From the NCBI GenBank assembly GCA_003249215.1, contig QKJR01000031.1:1-46803 (forward strand): a stretch of 46,803 nt of DNA. Reading direction: 5' to 3'. Position 1 is the stretch's first letter. Every line of letters begins with the position of its first letter. This stretch comes from Rhodobacterales bacterium (GTDB lineage Bacteria > Pseudomonadota > Alphaproteobacteria > Rhodobacterales > Rhodobacteraceae). Made by a program: the position numbers and the translations under genes. Below, piece by piece: positions 23,193 to 32,233 of this stretch. The notes below the pieces were generated by a model, which worked only from the letters and a program-made list of their open reading frames with translations, was not told the DNA's origin and made no database searches.

Positions 23193-24266
23193 ATGAAAAC
23201 CGATTTCCTGATCATCGGCGGCGGCATCGCGGGCGTCTCGGCGGCGGCGCGGATCGCGCCGCTCGGCTCGCTCACCCTTCTCGAGGCCGAGACGAGCCTC
23301 GCCTATCACGCCTCGGGCCGCTCTGCCGCGCTTTATGAGCCGCGCTATGGCAATCCGCCGGTGGTGGCGCTCTCGCTCGCCTCGGGCGATTTCTTCCGTG
23401 CTTCGGGCACGCTCAGCCCCCGCGGCTTCATGGTGGTCGATGCCCCCGATCAGGAGGCGCGCTTCCGCGAGAACCTGCGCAGCTTCGAGATGGCGGAGAT
23501 GAGCCTGACCGAGGCCCGCGCGCTCGTGCCGATCCTCAACCCCGAGACCGTCGGCTTCGCGGGCTTTGCCGAGCACGCCTGGGATATCGACACCGATCTG
23601 CTGATCCAGAATTTCGCGCGCGAGGCCCGCGCCTATGGCGCCACGATCCGCACCGGCACCCGGGTCAGCGCGATCGAGGCCACGCCCGGCGGCTGGCGCG
23701 TCACTGCGGGCGAGGAGGTCTTCGAGGCGGGGATGCTCATCAATGCCGCCGGCGCCTGGGCCGATCAGGTCGCGGTTCTGGCCGGGGTGGCGCCGCTCGG
23801 CCTTACCCCCAAGCGCCGCTCGATGGCGCGGATCCCGGCGCCGGGCGGGCATGATCTCTCGCGCTGGCCGATGATCATCGGCGGGGCCGAGGACTGGTAT
23901 TGCAAGCCCGATGCCGGCGCGCTCATCGTCTCGCCCGCCGAGGCCGACCCGATGGAGCCGCATGACGCCTGGGCCGACGACATGGTTCTGGCCGAGGGGC
24001 TCGCGCGCTATGAGGCGATGGTGACCGAGCCGGTCACCCGGCTCATTGCGAGCTGGGCGGGGCTGCGCACCTTCGCCCCCGATGGCGCGCCGGTGATCGG
24101 GCGCGACCCGAGCCGTCCGAATTTCTTCTGGCTCGCAGGTCAAGGCGGCTATGGTTTCCAATCCGCCCCCGCCGCCTCGCAACTTGCCGCCGATCTGATC
24201 GCCGGGCGGGCGAGTTCGCTCGCACCTGCGACAATTGCGGCACTCGACCCCACGCGCTTGCGGTAA
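23193..24266 (+). CDS. FAD-dependent DAO-family oxidoreductase
   Basis: The 357-residue protein starts with the FAD-binding DFLIIGGGIAGVSAA motif. It continues with ASGRSAALYEPRYG, the INAAGAWAD segment and a C-terminal LAGQGGYGFQSAPA loop closing the flavin site. These features place it in the D-amino-acid oxidase/glycine oxidase-like (DadA/SoxB) group acting on amines or amino acids. There is no signal peptide or membrane helix. Substrate cannot be assigned. It stands alone on the plus strand and ends 85 bp before an AhpD-like gene. Confidence 0.82.
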   Translation: MKTDFLIIGGGIAGVSAAARIAPLGSLTLLEAETSLAYHASGRSAALYEPRYGNPPVVALSLASGDFFRASGTLSPRGFMVVDAPDQEARFRENLRSFEMAEMSLTEARALVPILNPETVGFAGFAEHAWDIDTDLLIQNFAREARAYGATIRTGTRVSAIEATPGGWRVTAGEEVFEAGMLINAAGAWADQVAVLAGVAPLGLTPKRRSMARIPAPGGHDLSRWPMIIGGAEDWYCKPDAGALIVSPAEADPMEPHDAWADDMVLAEGLARYEAMVTEPVTRLIASWAGLRTFAPDGAPVIGRDPSRPNFFWLAGQGGYGFQSAPAASQLAADLIAGRASSLAPATIAALDPTRLR

Positions 24267-24351
24267 ACATTCACATTCCCGCATCCGATTGCTAGAACTC
24301 GGGAAATCAAGCCGACGCGACGCCCGCACGGGACATCCACAGGAGACCTCG

Positions 24352-24696
24352 ATGAGCTACAAGGACAAGATCGACGACATGCGCGGCGAACTGCGCGTGA
24401 TGAGCAAGCTGATCCCCGATCAGATGCGCGGCTTCTCGGCGATGGAAAAGGCCGTGACCGAGGGCGGCGTTCTGGACAAGAAACAGAAGGAATGGCTCGC
24501 GCTCGGCATGGCGATGGTCACCCGCTGCGAGCCCTGCATCAACTTCCACGTCGGCGCCCTGATGCGCGCGGGCGGCACCCGCGAGGAGCTCGGCGATATC
24601 TGCGCGATGGCGATCCAGATGGGCGGCGGCCCGGGCATGATGTATGCGGGCCATGCGCTGGCCTGCTGGGACGAGCTGGCCGCGGCGCAGGGCTGA
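24352..24696 (+). CDS. Carboxymuconolactone decarboxylase/AhpD-like protein
   Basis: The 114-residue all-helical protein carries the AhpD-like active site RCEPCINFHV (Cys59-x2-Cys62-x3-His66). These residues act as a peroxidase-reducing thiol pair in AhpD, which makes a redox role more likely than aromatic degradation. AGGAGA lies 5 bp upstream of ATG 24352. A strong terminator follows, so it is probably a single-gene unit. Confidence 0.85.
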   Translation: MSYKDKIDDMRGELRVMSKLIPDQMRGFSAMEKAVTEGGVLDKKQKEWLALGMAMVTRCEPCINFHVGALMRAGGTREELGDICAMAIQMGGGPGMMYAGHALACWDELAAAQG

Positions 24697-24743
24697 GGCG
24701 AGCCCCACTCTGCGCGGCGGCCCCTGCGACATTCTGACCTGAG

Positions 24744-24780
24744 CGGCCCGCGGCGGAAGCTGCGGGCCGGTGCGTTTTTT
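24744..24780 (+). terminator. Intrinsic terminator after the AhpD-like gene
   Basis: CGGCCCGC (24744-24751) pairs with GCGGGCCG (24762-24769); the loop is further closed by GGC/GCT around GGAA. TTTTTT follows at 24775-24780. Confidence 0.85.
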
Positions 24781-24807
24781 CAGGAGAACGATCAAAGGAC
24801 GAAAGTC

Positions 24808-25359
24808 ATGAAACGCAGTCTTCTTCTCGCCGCTGCCCTGGCCCTGCTCGGGGGTGCCGCGACGGCCCAGACCGTCAACCCCGCCGAGAATTTCATGGCG
24901 CAATGGGATCTCGACGGCAACGGCGAGGTGAGCCTCGCCGAAGCGCGCGAGCAGCGCGGGAATATCTTCGCGATGTTCGACAGCGACGAAAACGGCGCCT
25001 ATTCCGCCGAGGAACTGGCCGGTATCGACGAGCACAAGCTGATGGAGATTGAAGCCGGGATGGGCCCGGGCCATCAGCGCCCCGAGGGGATGGAGCCGCC
25101 GCCCGGCCGGGGCCCCGGAAACGGGCCCGGCAATGGCCCGGGCAAGGCGGGGCAGGGGCAGGGCCAAGGTCAGGGTCAGGGTCAGGGTCAGGGCTTCTTC
25201 CAGCCCGCCGCCCAGGGAATGAAGATGTTCGATGCGAACCGCGACGGCACCGTCACCCGCGACGAATTCATCGCCGGCACCGATCCATGGTTCCAGATGC
25301 GCGACCGCAATGGCGATGGCGTGCTGACCCCGGCCGATTTCGGCCCGCCAAAGAAATGA
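24808..25359 (+). CDS. Exported EF-hand protein with Gly-Gln repeat
   Basis: The 183-residue product has a signal peptide (about 1-20, ending ATAQ). It has four EF-hand-type loops: DLDGNGEVSLAE and DSDENGAYSAEE in the N-terminal half, DANRDGTVTRDE and DRNGDGVLTPAD near the C-terminus. Between them lie a Pro/Gly/Asn-rich linker (GPGNGPGNGPG) and seven Gly-Gln dipeptides. It probably binds calcium in the periplasm or outside the cell. AAAGGA precedes the start. Terminators on both sides make it a single-gene unit. Confidence 0.8.
   Translation: MKRSLLLAAALALLGGAATAQTVNPAENFMAQWDLDGNGEVSLAEAREQRGNIFAMFDSDENGAYSAEELAGIDEHKLMEIEAGMGPGHQRPEGMEPPPGRGPGNGPGNGPGKAGQGQGQGQGQGQGQGFFQPAAQGMKMFDANRDGTVTRDEFIAGTDPWFQMRDRNGDGVLTPADFGPPKK
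25150..25191 (+). repeat. Hexanucleotide repeat coding for (GQ)7
   Basis: Seven 6-bp units coding Gly-Gln run through the EF-hand gene. The last four (25168-25191) are identical GGTCAG, while the first three use other codons. Copy-number change would lengthen or shorten the linker without breaking the frame. Confidence 0.9.
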
Positions 25360-25418
25360 GCACCCGCTCGCGCCCGCTCACGAAGGGCGCACGGATCCGA
25401 GATCACAAATGCGTCCCC

Positions 25419-25452
25419 TGCCCGGCTGCCCTCGTGACAGTCGGGCATTTTT
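25419..25452 (+). terminator. Intrinsic terminator after the EF-hand gene
   Basis: TGCCCGGCTG (25419-25428) pairs with CAGTCGGGCA (25438-25447) over 10 bp, including one G:T. A 9-nt loop and TTTTT (25448-25452) complete it. Confidence 0.85.
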
Positions 25453-25499
25453 CGGCGAGTCTGGAGCAAATCAGCACCAAATCATAACGAGGGGCAGAA

Positions 25500-26321
25500 A
25501 TGCGGCTTTGGGCGGTCGCCGGTGTGGTGACACTGGCTTTGGCAGGATGCGGCGGCGGCGACAGCGGGCCGATGCGGGGGCAGTTGATGCATCCCGAACA
25601 GCTCGAGCCCGCAGATTTCGCGACCTCGGGCCTGCCGGCGCATTTCGGCGATCACGATCCGCATGAATGGGAGGGGCTCACCCCCGCGCTCTATTCGGTG
25701 CATGGCGTCGATGCCGCGCGCTATCAGGGGCCGATCGACTGGTATTCGGCGCGCGCGCATGGGGTGCATTTCGCCTGGCTCAAGGCGACCGAGGGCGGCA
25801 ATTACATCGACCCGGGCTTCGAGATCAACGCGCCGCGCGCCCGCGCCGCCGGGGTGCCGGTCGGCGCCTATCACTTCTATTATTTCTGCCGCACGCCCAA
25901 GGAACAGGCCGAGTGGTTCATCGAAAACGTGCCGCGGGTCAAGGGCGACCTGCCCCCGGTGCTCGACATGGAATGGAACCACCAGTCGCGCACCTGCAAC
26001 CGCGTGCCCGATCCGGCCACGGTGCGCGCCGAGATCATGACCTTCGTCGACATCGTCTCGCGCCACTACCGCACCGCCCCGGTGATCTACACCACGCCCG
26101 ATTTCTACGCCGACAACGATCTGGGCAGTCTGCCGGGCCTTGAATTCTGGCTGCGCTCGGTCGCGGGGCACCCGTCGGAGCGCTACCCGGGCGAACGCTG
26201 GTCGTTCTGGCAATATACCGGCACCGGCGTTGCCCGCGGGATCGGCGGTACGGTCGATCTGAACACCTTTGCCGGCACGCCCGAGACCTGGTCCGTCTGG
26301 CTCGCGCAGCGGGCGCAATAG
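25500..26321 (+). CDS. GH25 muramidase (lysozyme-like) lipoprotein
   Basis: The 273-residue product has a lipoprotein signal (lipobox LAGC, Cys17) and a single GH25 domain. GVDAARYQGPIDW carries Asp71 at the start of the barrel, GAYHFYYF is present, and VLDMEWN carries the Asp156/Glu158 pair used to cleave the glycan chain of peptidoglycan. C-terminal WSFWQYTGTG is the usual closing strand. A cell-wall remodelling role in the periplasm is expected; there are no phage neighbours. An inverted repeat follows and separates it from the convergent dehydrogenase. Confidence 0.9.
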   Translation: MRLWAVAGVVTLALAGCGGGDSGPMRGQLMHPEQLEPADFATSGLPAHFGDHDPHEWEGLTPALYSVHGVDAARYQGPIDWYSARAHGVHFAWLKATEGGNYIDPGFEINAPRARAAGVPVGAYHFYYFCRTPKEQAEWFIENVPRVKGDLPPVLDMEWNHQSRTCNRVPDPATVRAEIMTFVDIVSRHYRTAPVIYTTPDFYADNDLGSLPGLEFWLRSVAGHPSERYPGERWSFWQYTGTGVARGIGGTVDLNTFAGTPETWSVWLAQRAQ

Positions 26322-26363
26322 CCCGCGCATGATCGGCGGCAGCGCCCGGCCCGGCGGTCGGTT

Positions 26364-26439
26364 TTTGAGTATTTGAACCAAGAAAAAGCAGACATCCCGC
26401 AGAGGCGATTTCCGCTTTTTCTTGGCCTAAATACTCAAA
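26364..26439. repeat. Long imperfect inverted repeat (GAGTATTT class)
   Basis: Arms 26364-26389 and 26414-26439 match at 23 of 26 positions around a 24-nt loop. The outer end is TTTGAGTATTT and the inner end CCAAGAAAAAGC. It fills the gap between the convergent GH25 and dimethylglycine dehydrogenase-like genes and shares its core with elements at 37092 and 40346. Confidence 0.85.
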
Positions 26440-26505
26440 TTGAAAACGCGCTCAGCAAAAGGGGCGGAGGTTTCCCCCCGCCCCAAGGTCTCCAGGCAAC
26501 CCGGA

Positions 26506-29007
26506 TCAGCCGTCGATGCGGATCCGCGCGTTGGTCGGATCATGCGGGCTGTCTTCGGTCACCACCGCGTCCCATTCCTTGAGCTGGATCTTGACCTTGA
26601 GCTTGGTGCCCGGCGCGGCCAGATCGGGGCGGACATAGCCCATGCCGATCTGCTTGCCGAAGGCCACCGAATAGCCGCCCGAGGTCAGACGCCCGATCTT
26701 TTCGCCATTGAGCAGAAGCGCCTCCTTGCCCCAGGGATCGGTGTCCTCCGGCCCGTCGATCAGCAGCGTCACGCATTTCGCGCGGATGCCGGTGTCCAGC
26801 ATCGCCTGCTTGCCACGGAAGTCCTTCTCGAGATCGACGAAGCGGTCGAGCGCCGCCTCGAGCGGGGTCGCGTCGCGGCCGAGCTCGGACCCGAAGGCGC
26901 GGTAGCTCTTCTCCTGACGCAGCCAGTTCTGCGCGCGGGCGCCGACCGGCTTCAGGCCATGCTTCTCACCGGCCTTCATCAAGAGATCCCAGAGGTAGCG
27001 GCCGAATTCGATCGGGTAGTGCAGCTCCCAGCCGAGCTCGCCGGTATAGGCCACGCGGATCGCGCGCACCGGGCACATGCCCAGTTCGATGTTGCGCATC
27101 GAGAGCCAGGGGAAGCGCTTGTTCGAGAGCACCGTCTCGGGGGTCGCGTCCTTCACCACCTCGTTCAGGATCGCGCGGGCGGTGGGGCCTGCCAGCGCAT
27201 AGACGCCCCATTGCGTGGTGACGTCGTGGCAGTCGATATGGGCGCCACCGGCGGCCACGAAATCCTCGATCGACTTGATCAGGAAGTCGCTGTCATAGGT
27301 CGTCCAGGCGCCAGCCGAGATCAGGTAATATTCATCCTCCGCCAGACGCACGATCGTATATTCGGTGCGGGTCGTGCCCGCATCGGTCAGCGCATAGGTC
27401 AGGTTGATCCGGCCCACCTTGGGCAGCTTGTTGCAGGTGAAGTGGTCAAGGAACGCGGTCGCGCCCGGGCCCCGCAGCAGATGCTTGGTGAAGGCCGAGG
27501 CGTCGATGATACCACAGGTCGTGCGGACGGCATCGGCTTCGGCCTTGGCGTATTGCCACCACGCGCCGCGGCGGAAGCTGCGGGAATTATGGTCGAAATC
27601 GGCAGGCGCGCCCACCGGGCCGTAGTAGTTCGGGCGTTCCCAGCCGTTCACCTGACCCATCTGCGCGCCAAGCGCGATCTGGCGGTCATAGGCGGGGGCG
27701 GTGCGCAGCGGGCGGGCCGCTTCGCGCTCTTCGTCCGGGTGGTGCAGGATGAAGACGTGCTCGTAGCATTCCTCGTTCTTCTTCACCGCATAGTCCGTGG
27801 TCATCCACGAGCCGTAACGCTTGGGATCGAGCGACGCCATGTCGATCTCGGCCTCGCCCTCGACCATCATCTGCGCGAGGTAATAGCCGGTGCCGCCCGC
27901 CGCGGTGATGCCGAAGGAGAAGCCCTCGGCCAGCCACATGTTGCGCAGCCCGGGCGCGGGGCCCACGAGCGGGTTGCCATCGGGGGTGTAGCAGATCGGG
28001 CCGTTGAAATCGTCCTTGAGGCCGACCGTTTCGGTGCTCGGCAGACGGTGGATCATCGACATGTATTCTTCCTCGATCCGTTCCAGATCGAGCGGGAAGA
28101 GGTCGGCGCGGAAGGTCTCCGGAACGTCGTAGATGAAGCGCGCGGGCGCGTTGCGCTCATAGGGGCCGAGGATCCAGCCGCCGCGTTCCTCGCGGACATA
28201 CCATTTCGCATCGGCATCGCGCAGCACCGGGTGCTCGGGGTTGCCCGCCGCACGCCAGGCGACCAGCGCCGGATCGGGCTCGGTCACCACGAACTGGTGC
28301 TCGACCGGGATCGCCGGGATCTTGATGCCCAGAAGCCGCGCGGTGCGCTGCGCGTGGTTGCCCGTCGCGGTCACGACATGCTCGGCATGCACATCGACGA
28401 GTTCGCCCGAACCCACCAGGTTGCCGCCCTTCTCGATCATCTTCTCAAGCGTGACGATCCATTCCGAGCCGGTCCATTTATAGGCGTTGACCTGCATCTT
28501 GCGCACGATCTCGACGCCGCGCTGGCGCGCGCCCTTGGCCATCGCCTGGGTCACATCGGCGGGGTTTATATAGCCATCCTGCGGGTGGAAGAGCGCGCCC
28601 TTGAGGTCATCCGAGACCATCAGCGGCCAACGCTCTTTCATCTGCGCGGGCGTCAAGAACTCGTGATAGACGCCCGCCGTCTCGGCCACGCTCGAATAGA
28701 GCATGTATTCGTCCATCCGCTCCTGCGTCTGAGCCATGCGCAGGTTGCCGCAGATCGAGAAGCCCGCGTTGAGCCCCGTCTCGGCCTCGAGCGTCTTGTA
28801 GAAATCGACCGAGTATTTGTGGATATGGGTCGTCGCATAGCCCATGTTGAACAAGGGCAGCAGACCCGCCGCATGCCAGGTCGAGCCCGAGGTCAGCTCG
28901 TCGCGCTCGACCTGCATGACCTCCCAACCGGCCTTGGCAAGGTGATAGGCGACCGAGCAGCCGACGGCCCCGCCGCCGACGACCAGAGCTTTGACATGGG
29001 TTTTCAT
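26506..29007 (-). CDS. Dimethylglycine/sarcosine dehydrogenase-like flavoprotein with GcvT domain
   Basis: The 833-residue protein has an N-terminal DAO-type FAD domain (VVGGGAVGCSVAYHLA). ELTSGSTWHAAGL contains His45 at the position of the covalent-FAD histidine of mitochondrial dimethylglycine dehydrogenase. A central FAO_M-like linker leads to a C-terminal aminomethyltransferase (GcvT) half, including GELGWELHYPIEFG. Such enzymes demethylate N-methylated glycines and pass the one-carbon unit to tetrahydrofolate. The start at 29007 has GGAGAG upstream; a longer frame adds only low-complexity sequence. There are no betaine or sarcosine genes adjacent, so the exact substrate is open. Confidence 0.88.
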   Translation of the reverse strand: MKTHVKALVVGGGAVGCSVAYHLAKAGWEVMQVERDELTSGSTWHAAGLLPLFNMGYATTHIHKYSVDFYKTLEAETGLNAGFSICGNLRMAQTQERMDEYMLYSSVAETAGVYHEFLTPAQMKERWPLMVSDDLKGALFHPQDGYINPADVTQAMAKGARQRGVEIVRKMQVNAYKWTGSEWIVTLEKMIEKGGNLVGSGELVDVHAEHVVTATGNHAQRTARLLGIKIPAIPVEHQFVVTEPDPALVAWRAAGNPEHPVLRDADAKWYVREERGGWILGPYERNAPARFIYDVPETFRADLFPLDLERIEEEYMSMIHRLPSTETVGLKDDFNGPICYTPDGNPLVGPAPGLRNMWLAEGFSFGITAAGGTGYYLAQMMVEGEAEIDMASLDPKRYGSWMTTDYAVKKNEECYEHVFILHHPDEEREAARPLRTAPAYDRQIALGAQMGQVNGWERPNYYGPVGAPADFDHNSRSFRRGAWWQYAKAEADAVRTTCGIIDASAFTKHLLRGPGATAFLDHFTCNKLPKVGRINLTYALTDAGTTRTEYTIVRLAEDEYYLISAGAWTTYDSDFLIKSIEDFVAAGGAHIDCHDVTTQWGVYALAGPTARAILNEVVKDATPETVLSNKRFPWLSMRNIELGMCPVRAIRVAYTGELGWELHYPIEFGRYLWDLLMKAGEKHGLKPVGARAQNWLRQEKSYRAFGSELGRDATPLEAALDRFVDLEKDFRGKQAMLDTGIRAKCVTLLIDGPEDTDPWGKEALLLNGEKIGRLTSGGYSVAFGKQIGMGYVRPDLAAPGTKLKVKIQLKEWDAVVTEDSPHDPTNARIRIDG

Positions 29008-29266
29008 GGACGACTCTCCGAGGATGACTTTTGTCCTGTTGTGCCAGAGTGACGCAGAGCGGGGGCCACGCGCCCGACAATTTCGGGCGAAAAGCGACAC
29101 GGCGGCGGACTGCCGGACCCGCATCCGGGGCCGATCGGGCCGCAGGTCGGGGGCGCAGCGGCGGCGGCGGAGCGAGTTTACCATGTCTTCAGGCATCGGG
29201 TGACCCCCGCGCGGGACCGGGATAGACAGCATTTGAATGAAATGATCGAGACCGCCCGGCCCCGCC

Positions 29267-30037
29267 ATGTTGATCGCTCACTATCTGTTCTCGATGCTGC
29301 GCGCGTGGATGGGCAGCCATCACCCCGCCGGCGGTGCGGGCGCGACCGGCACGCCCAGCGGCCAGCCGCAGCAGCCGGGCACGGTGGCCGAACCCGCCGC
29401 CCCGGTGGCACAGCCGCTCACCAGCACGCCGACAGAAACGACACAGATCGGCCTTGTGATCGAAAGCGCATTGGGGGCTAGCACCGGCACCTCGGTCGGC
29501 AGTCAGGCGACACCCGGAGCCGCAGGCACTGGCGCCGGCGAAGCCGCGGCGGCGGGGGCGGGGGCGGCGGGCAAGCCCAGCGAAAGTGCGGCCCCCGGGG
29601 CAAACGCCGCGCTGGATGGGCTGAGCGCCGCGCTTGGCCATGCCGGAACGGCGCAGGCGCTGTCCGTGATCGCCGCTCAGATCGCGGCCCGGCAGGCGGG
29701 CACCGCCGAGGACCCCCTTCCCGCCTTCGACGACGCGGACCTTGCCGCACTCGCGGCCCTTGCCTCCGGTCCGCAGGATGCAGAGGCCGAGGCCCGTGCC
29801 CTGGCCGAGGACAGCGTGTTGCGCCATCGCCGCGAGGAATGGTTGGCCCGGATCACCGAGGCCGCAGGCTCGGGCGGCGCAGGCGCGCCCAGCGGGTCCG
29901 AGGAGGCCGTTGCCCGCGATGCCGCAGGCGCAATCTTCGCCGCCTTGTTCGGCGCGGCGGGCGCCAGCGCCCCGGCGCAAATCGCCTCCGCGGCGGCCCA
30001 TCGCGGCTATGGTGCGGCGCGGACCCTGTTCGGCTAG
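29267..30037 (+). CDS. Ala/Gly-rich hypothetical protein, uncertain
   Basis: The open frame of 256 codons encodes a low-complexity Ala/Gly/Thr/Pro-rich N-terminal half. A helical, more complex C-terminal half includes EAEARALAEDSVLRHRREEW and ends AAHRGYGAARTLFG. No ribosome-binding site precedes ATG 29267; ATG 29294 is an alternative. An antisense frame covers the same region but is Arg/Gly-rich and looks like a shadow. The acidic and helical end of the plus-strand product favours a real gene. The 259-bp gap upstream to the divergent dehydrogenase holds no other gene I can support. Confidence 0.45.
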   Translation: MLIAHYLFSMLRAWMGSHHPAGGAGATGTPSGQPQQPGTVAEPAAPVAQPLTSTPTETTQIGLVIESALGASTGTSVGSQATPGAAGTGAGEAAAAGAGAAGKPSESAAPGANAALDGLSAALGHAGTAQALSVIAAQIAARQAGTAEDPLPAFDDADLAALAALASGPQDAEAEARALAEDSVLRHRREEWLARITEAAGSGGAGAPSGSEEAVARDAAGAIFAALFGAAGASAPAQIASAAAHRGYGAARTLFG

Positions 30038-30103
30038 ACGTCTCTCCCCTCGAAATCGCATCGCCCGCCTGCTACACCCGGGTCAGGCCCAAAGGAACCC
30101 GCG

Positions 30104-31525
30104 ATGCCCCGATCCCTGCCCCGCCTGACCGCGCGCCCCGGCTTCTGGCTCGGGCTGTTCGCGGCCTATTTCCTGGCGCAGGCCGTGCTGCGGGTCACGC
30201 TCGGCGACCGGTTCAATATCGACGAGGCCGAGGCCTTTCTCTGGGCGCAACACCTCGACTGGGGCTATGGGCCGCAGCCGCCGCTCTATATCTGGGCGCA
30301 GGGCGCGGTCTTCGCCCTGACCGGGCCCGGGGCCCTGGGCCTTGCCACGCTCAAGGCGCTGGTGCTCTGGGGGATCGCGGCGACCGGCTTCGCCCTTGCC
30401 CGGCGTTGGGTGGCGCCCGAGCGGCTCGCGCTTGCGGGGCTCGCCACGCTCGCGCTCCTGTGGTTGCCCGAGCTGAGCTGGGAGAGCCAGCGCATCCGCA
30501 CCCATAACACATTGGCCGCGCTGATCGCTTTGGCGGCGGTGCTGGCGCTGTTGCGACTGCGCGCCGATCCGCGGGGGTGGCGTTTCGCGCTGCTCGGGGC
30601 TCTCTTCGGGCTCGGACTGCTCGCGAAATGGAATTTCATCACGCTGATCCCGGCGCTGCTCGGCGCGCTGGCGCTGAGCCCGGGCGGCGGGCGGGTGCTC
30701 TGGCGCCCCGCGGCGCTCTGGCTCGGACTGCTGCCGCTCGCGCTGATCGCCCCCACTGGCCTGTGGATGGCGCATCACCCCGAGATCGCCTTCGCCTCGG
30801 TGGGCAAGCTCGGGATCGTCGCGACCGAGGCCCCCGCCTGGCGGCTCTGGCTTTCGGCTTTCGCGCGCAATTTCGTGGAATTTGCGGGGTTGCCCGCGCT
30901 CGTTCTCGGCGCCTTCGCCCTCGTCGCACGCGGGCCTGCGGCGTTCCCCCCGGACGCCCGCGGCGAGATGCGGCTCGTGCTTCGGCTCGTGCTGATCGCG
31001 CTGATGCTGGTGCTGATCGGCGGGCTCGTGGGGGGGGCGACCAAGATGACCTCGCGCTGGTTCCTGCCGCTCGCCCTGCCCGCGCTGCCACTGGCCGGGG
31101 TCTGGGTCATGGCGCGGCTCGGCGCGCGGGGCCGTGCCGCTTTCGCGGCGCTGTCGGCCGCGCTCGGCCTTCTGCTCCTGATCGCGATCGGCGCGATGCT
31201 GACGCGAGATCCGCCGCTGCCGGGCGTGCCGCTCGATGCGATGGCCGCAGCGCTGCCCGAGACGCCGGGCGAGACCGCGATCCTCGCCCCCGTGGCGCTT
31301 GCCGCCAATCTGGCGCTGCGCGCGCCCGACCGCGAGATCACCGATGAAGCTCTTCTGCTGGCCGGTCCCTGCCCCGGCGGGCTTGCGGTGATCGACACCG
31401 GTGAGGCGCCGCATCCGGGCCTCGCCCCCTTCCTCGCGCGCTGCAACCTGCGCCAGACAGGCGCCCCGCAGCCCCTGTTGCCCGCGGCCCCGGAGCGGGC
31501 CCGGATCAGCCGGTATTCACGCTGA
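30104..31525 (+). CDS. GT39/ArnT-like membrane glycosyltransferase
   Basis: The 473-residue protein has about ten membrane helices. RFNIDEAEAFLWAQHLDWGYGPQPP near the N-terminus is the conserved first-loop acidic motif of dolichyl/undecaprenyl-phosphate sugar transferases (PMT/ArnT type). ESQRIRTHNT follows in the second loop. Such enzymes move a sugar from a polyprenyl-phosphate carrier to a lipid or protein on the outer face of the inner membrane. AAGGAA precedes the start. Acceptor and sugar are unknown. The gene has no glycan-synthesis neighbours. Confidence 0.8.
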   Translation: MPRSLPRLTARPGFWLGLFAAYFLAQAVLRVTLGDRFNIDEAEAFLWAQHLDWGYGPQPPLYIWAQGAVFALTGPGALGLATLKALVLWGIAATGFALARRWVAPERLALAGLATLALLWLPELSWESQRIRTHNTLAALIALAAVLALLRLRADPRGWRFALLGALFGLGLLAKWNFITLIPALLGALALSPGGGRVLWRPAALWLGLLPLALIAPTGLWMAHHPEIAFASVGKLGIVATEAPAWRLWLSAFARNFVEFAGLPALVLGAFALVARGPAAFPPDARGEMRLVLRLVLIALMLVLIGGLVGGATKMTSRWFLPLALPALPLAGVWVMARLGARGRAAFAALSAALGLLLLIAIGAMLTRDPPLPGVPLDAMAAALPETPGETAILAPVALAANLALRAPDREITDEALLLAGPCPGGLAVIDTGEAPHPGLAPFLARCNLRQTGAPQPLLPAAPERARISRYSR

Positions 31526-31663
31526 GCGGGTTCCCGCCACCCTCTTGAAAACATTGTCATCTGCGCCCCTGGAACGATCCGGGCGGGGGCCGGGTTCTCC
31601 TGTCACACAGCGCGGCATTGCCGCTTCCGGCGCCTGCGGGCGCGACACACAAGGGAGAGACCC

Positions 31664-32137
31664 ATGAAACGCATTCTGATCACCACCGCCCTCGGCCTGA
31701 CCCTCGCGATGCCGGCCGTGGCGCAGGACATTGGCGGCGCGACGATGACGGACGGCACGATCCGGGCCGAGGTTCAGGGCGAAGGCGCCGTCGAGACTGG
31801 CGCGATGAACGAAGGCAATGGCGCGCCCGTCGTCCAACTCGAGGCCGATGCCGCGACCGATACCGCCTGGCAATCGCTGACCGCCGATGAGCTGCACGGC
31901 AAATCGGTTCTCGGCCCGGATGGCGAAACCGTGGGCGATGTGAGCGATGTCGTCTTCGACGACCGGATGCAGGTGAGCGAAGTGATCGTCGATGTCGGTG
32001 GCTTCCTCGGGATCGGCGAGAAATCGGTGGCCATCGCCCCCGAACAGATCGAGCTGATGCAGAACGGCGACGACATGACGCTGCACATCGCCTCGACCGA
32101 GGCGGAGCTGAAGGCGATGCCCGAATACAAGGGCTGA
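31664..32137 (+). CDS. Exported PRC-barrel domain protein
   Basis: The 157-residue product has a signal peptide (MKRILITTALGLTLAMPAVA) and an acidic, Ala/Gly-rich spacer. A PRC-barrel follows (about 85-150): GKSVLGPDGETVGDVSDVVFD, then VGGFLGIGEKSVAI. PRC-barrels bind proteins or membranes, and exported versions are common in alphaproteobacteria without assigned roles. The start has GGGAGAG upstream. A terminator lies after it, before the convergent dehydrogenase. Confidence 0.82.
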   Translation: MKRILITTALGLTLAMPAVAQDIGGATMTDGTIRAEVQGEGAVETGAMNEGNGAPVVQLEADAATDTAWQSLTADELHGKSVLGPDGETVGDVSDVVFDDRMQVSEVIVDVGGFLGIGEKSVAIAPEQIELMQNGDDMTLHIASTEAELKAMPEYKG

Positions 32138-32181
32138 GTTTAGCGCAGGTCGGAGTTCCCGCTCTGACCCAAGCACATCAA

Positions 32182-32214
32182 AAGGCCCGGGATGCGCGTT
32201 GCGTCCCGGGCCTT
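32182..32214. terminator. Intrinsic terminator between PRC-barrel and dehydrogenase genes
   Basis: AAGGCCCGGGA (32182-32192) pairs perfectly with TCCCGGGCCTT (32204-32214) around an 11-nt loop. A T-rich tract follows on the plus strand, and a short A-rich flank gives T residues on the other. Confidence 0.8.
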
Positions 32215-32233
32215 CGTCTTGTTTCAACGGCCC

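Noticed and set aside
26440..29052. 870-codon frame antisense to the dimethylglycine dehydrogenase-like gene
   Set aside because: The opposite strand encodes a full flavoprotein with conserved FAD and GcvT motifs; this frame has shadow composition.
31544..31572. CTTGAAA-N15-CCCC, resembling an E. coli sigma-32 promoter ahead of the PRC-barrel gene
   Set aside because: Alphaproteobacterial RpoH promoters use a different -10 (C-TAT-T type), and the site is about 95 bp from the start codon. The match is suggestive only.
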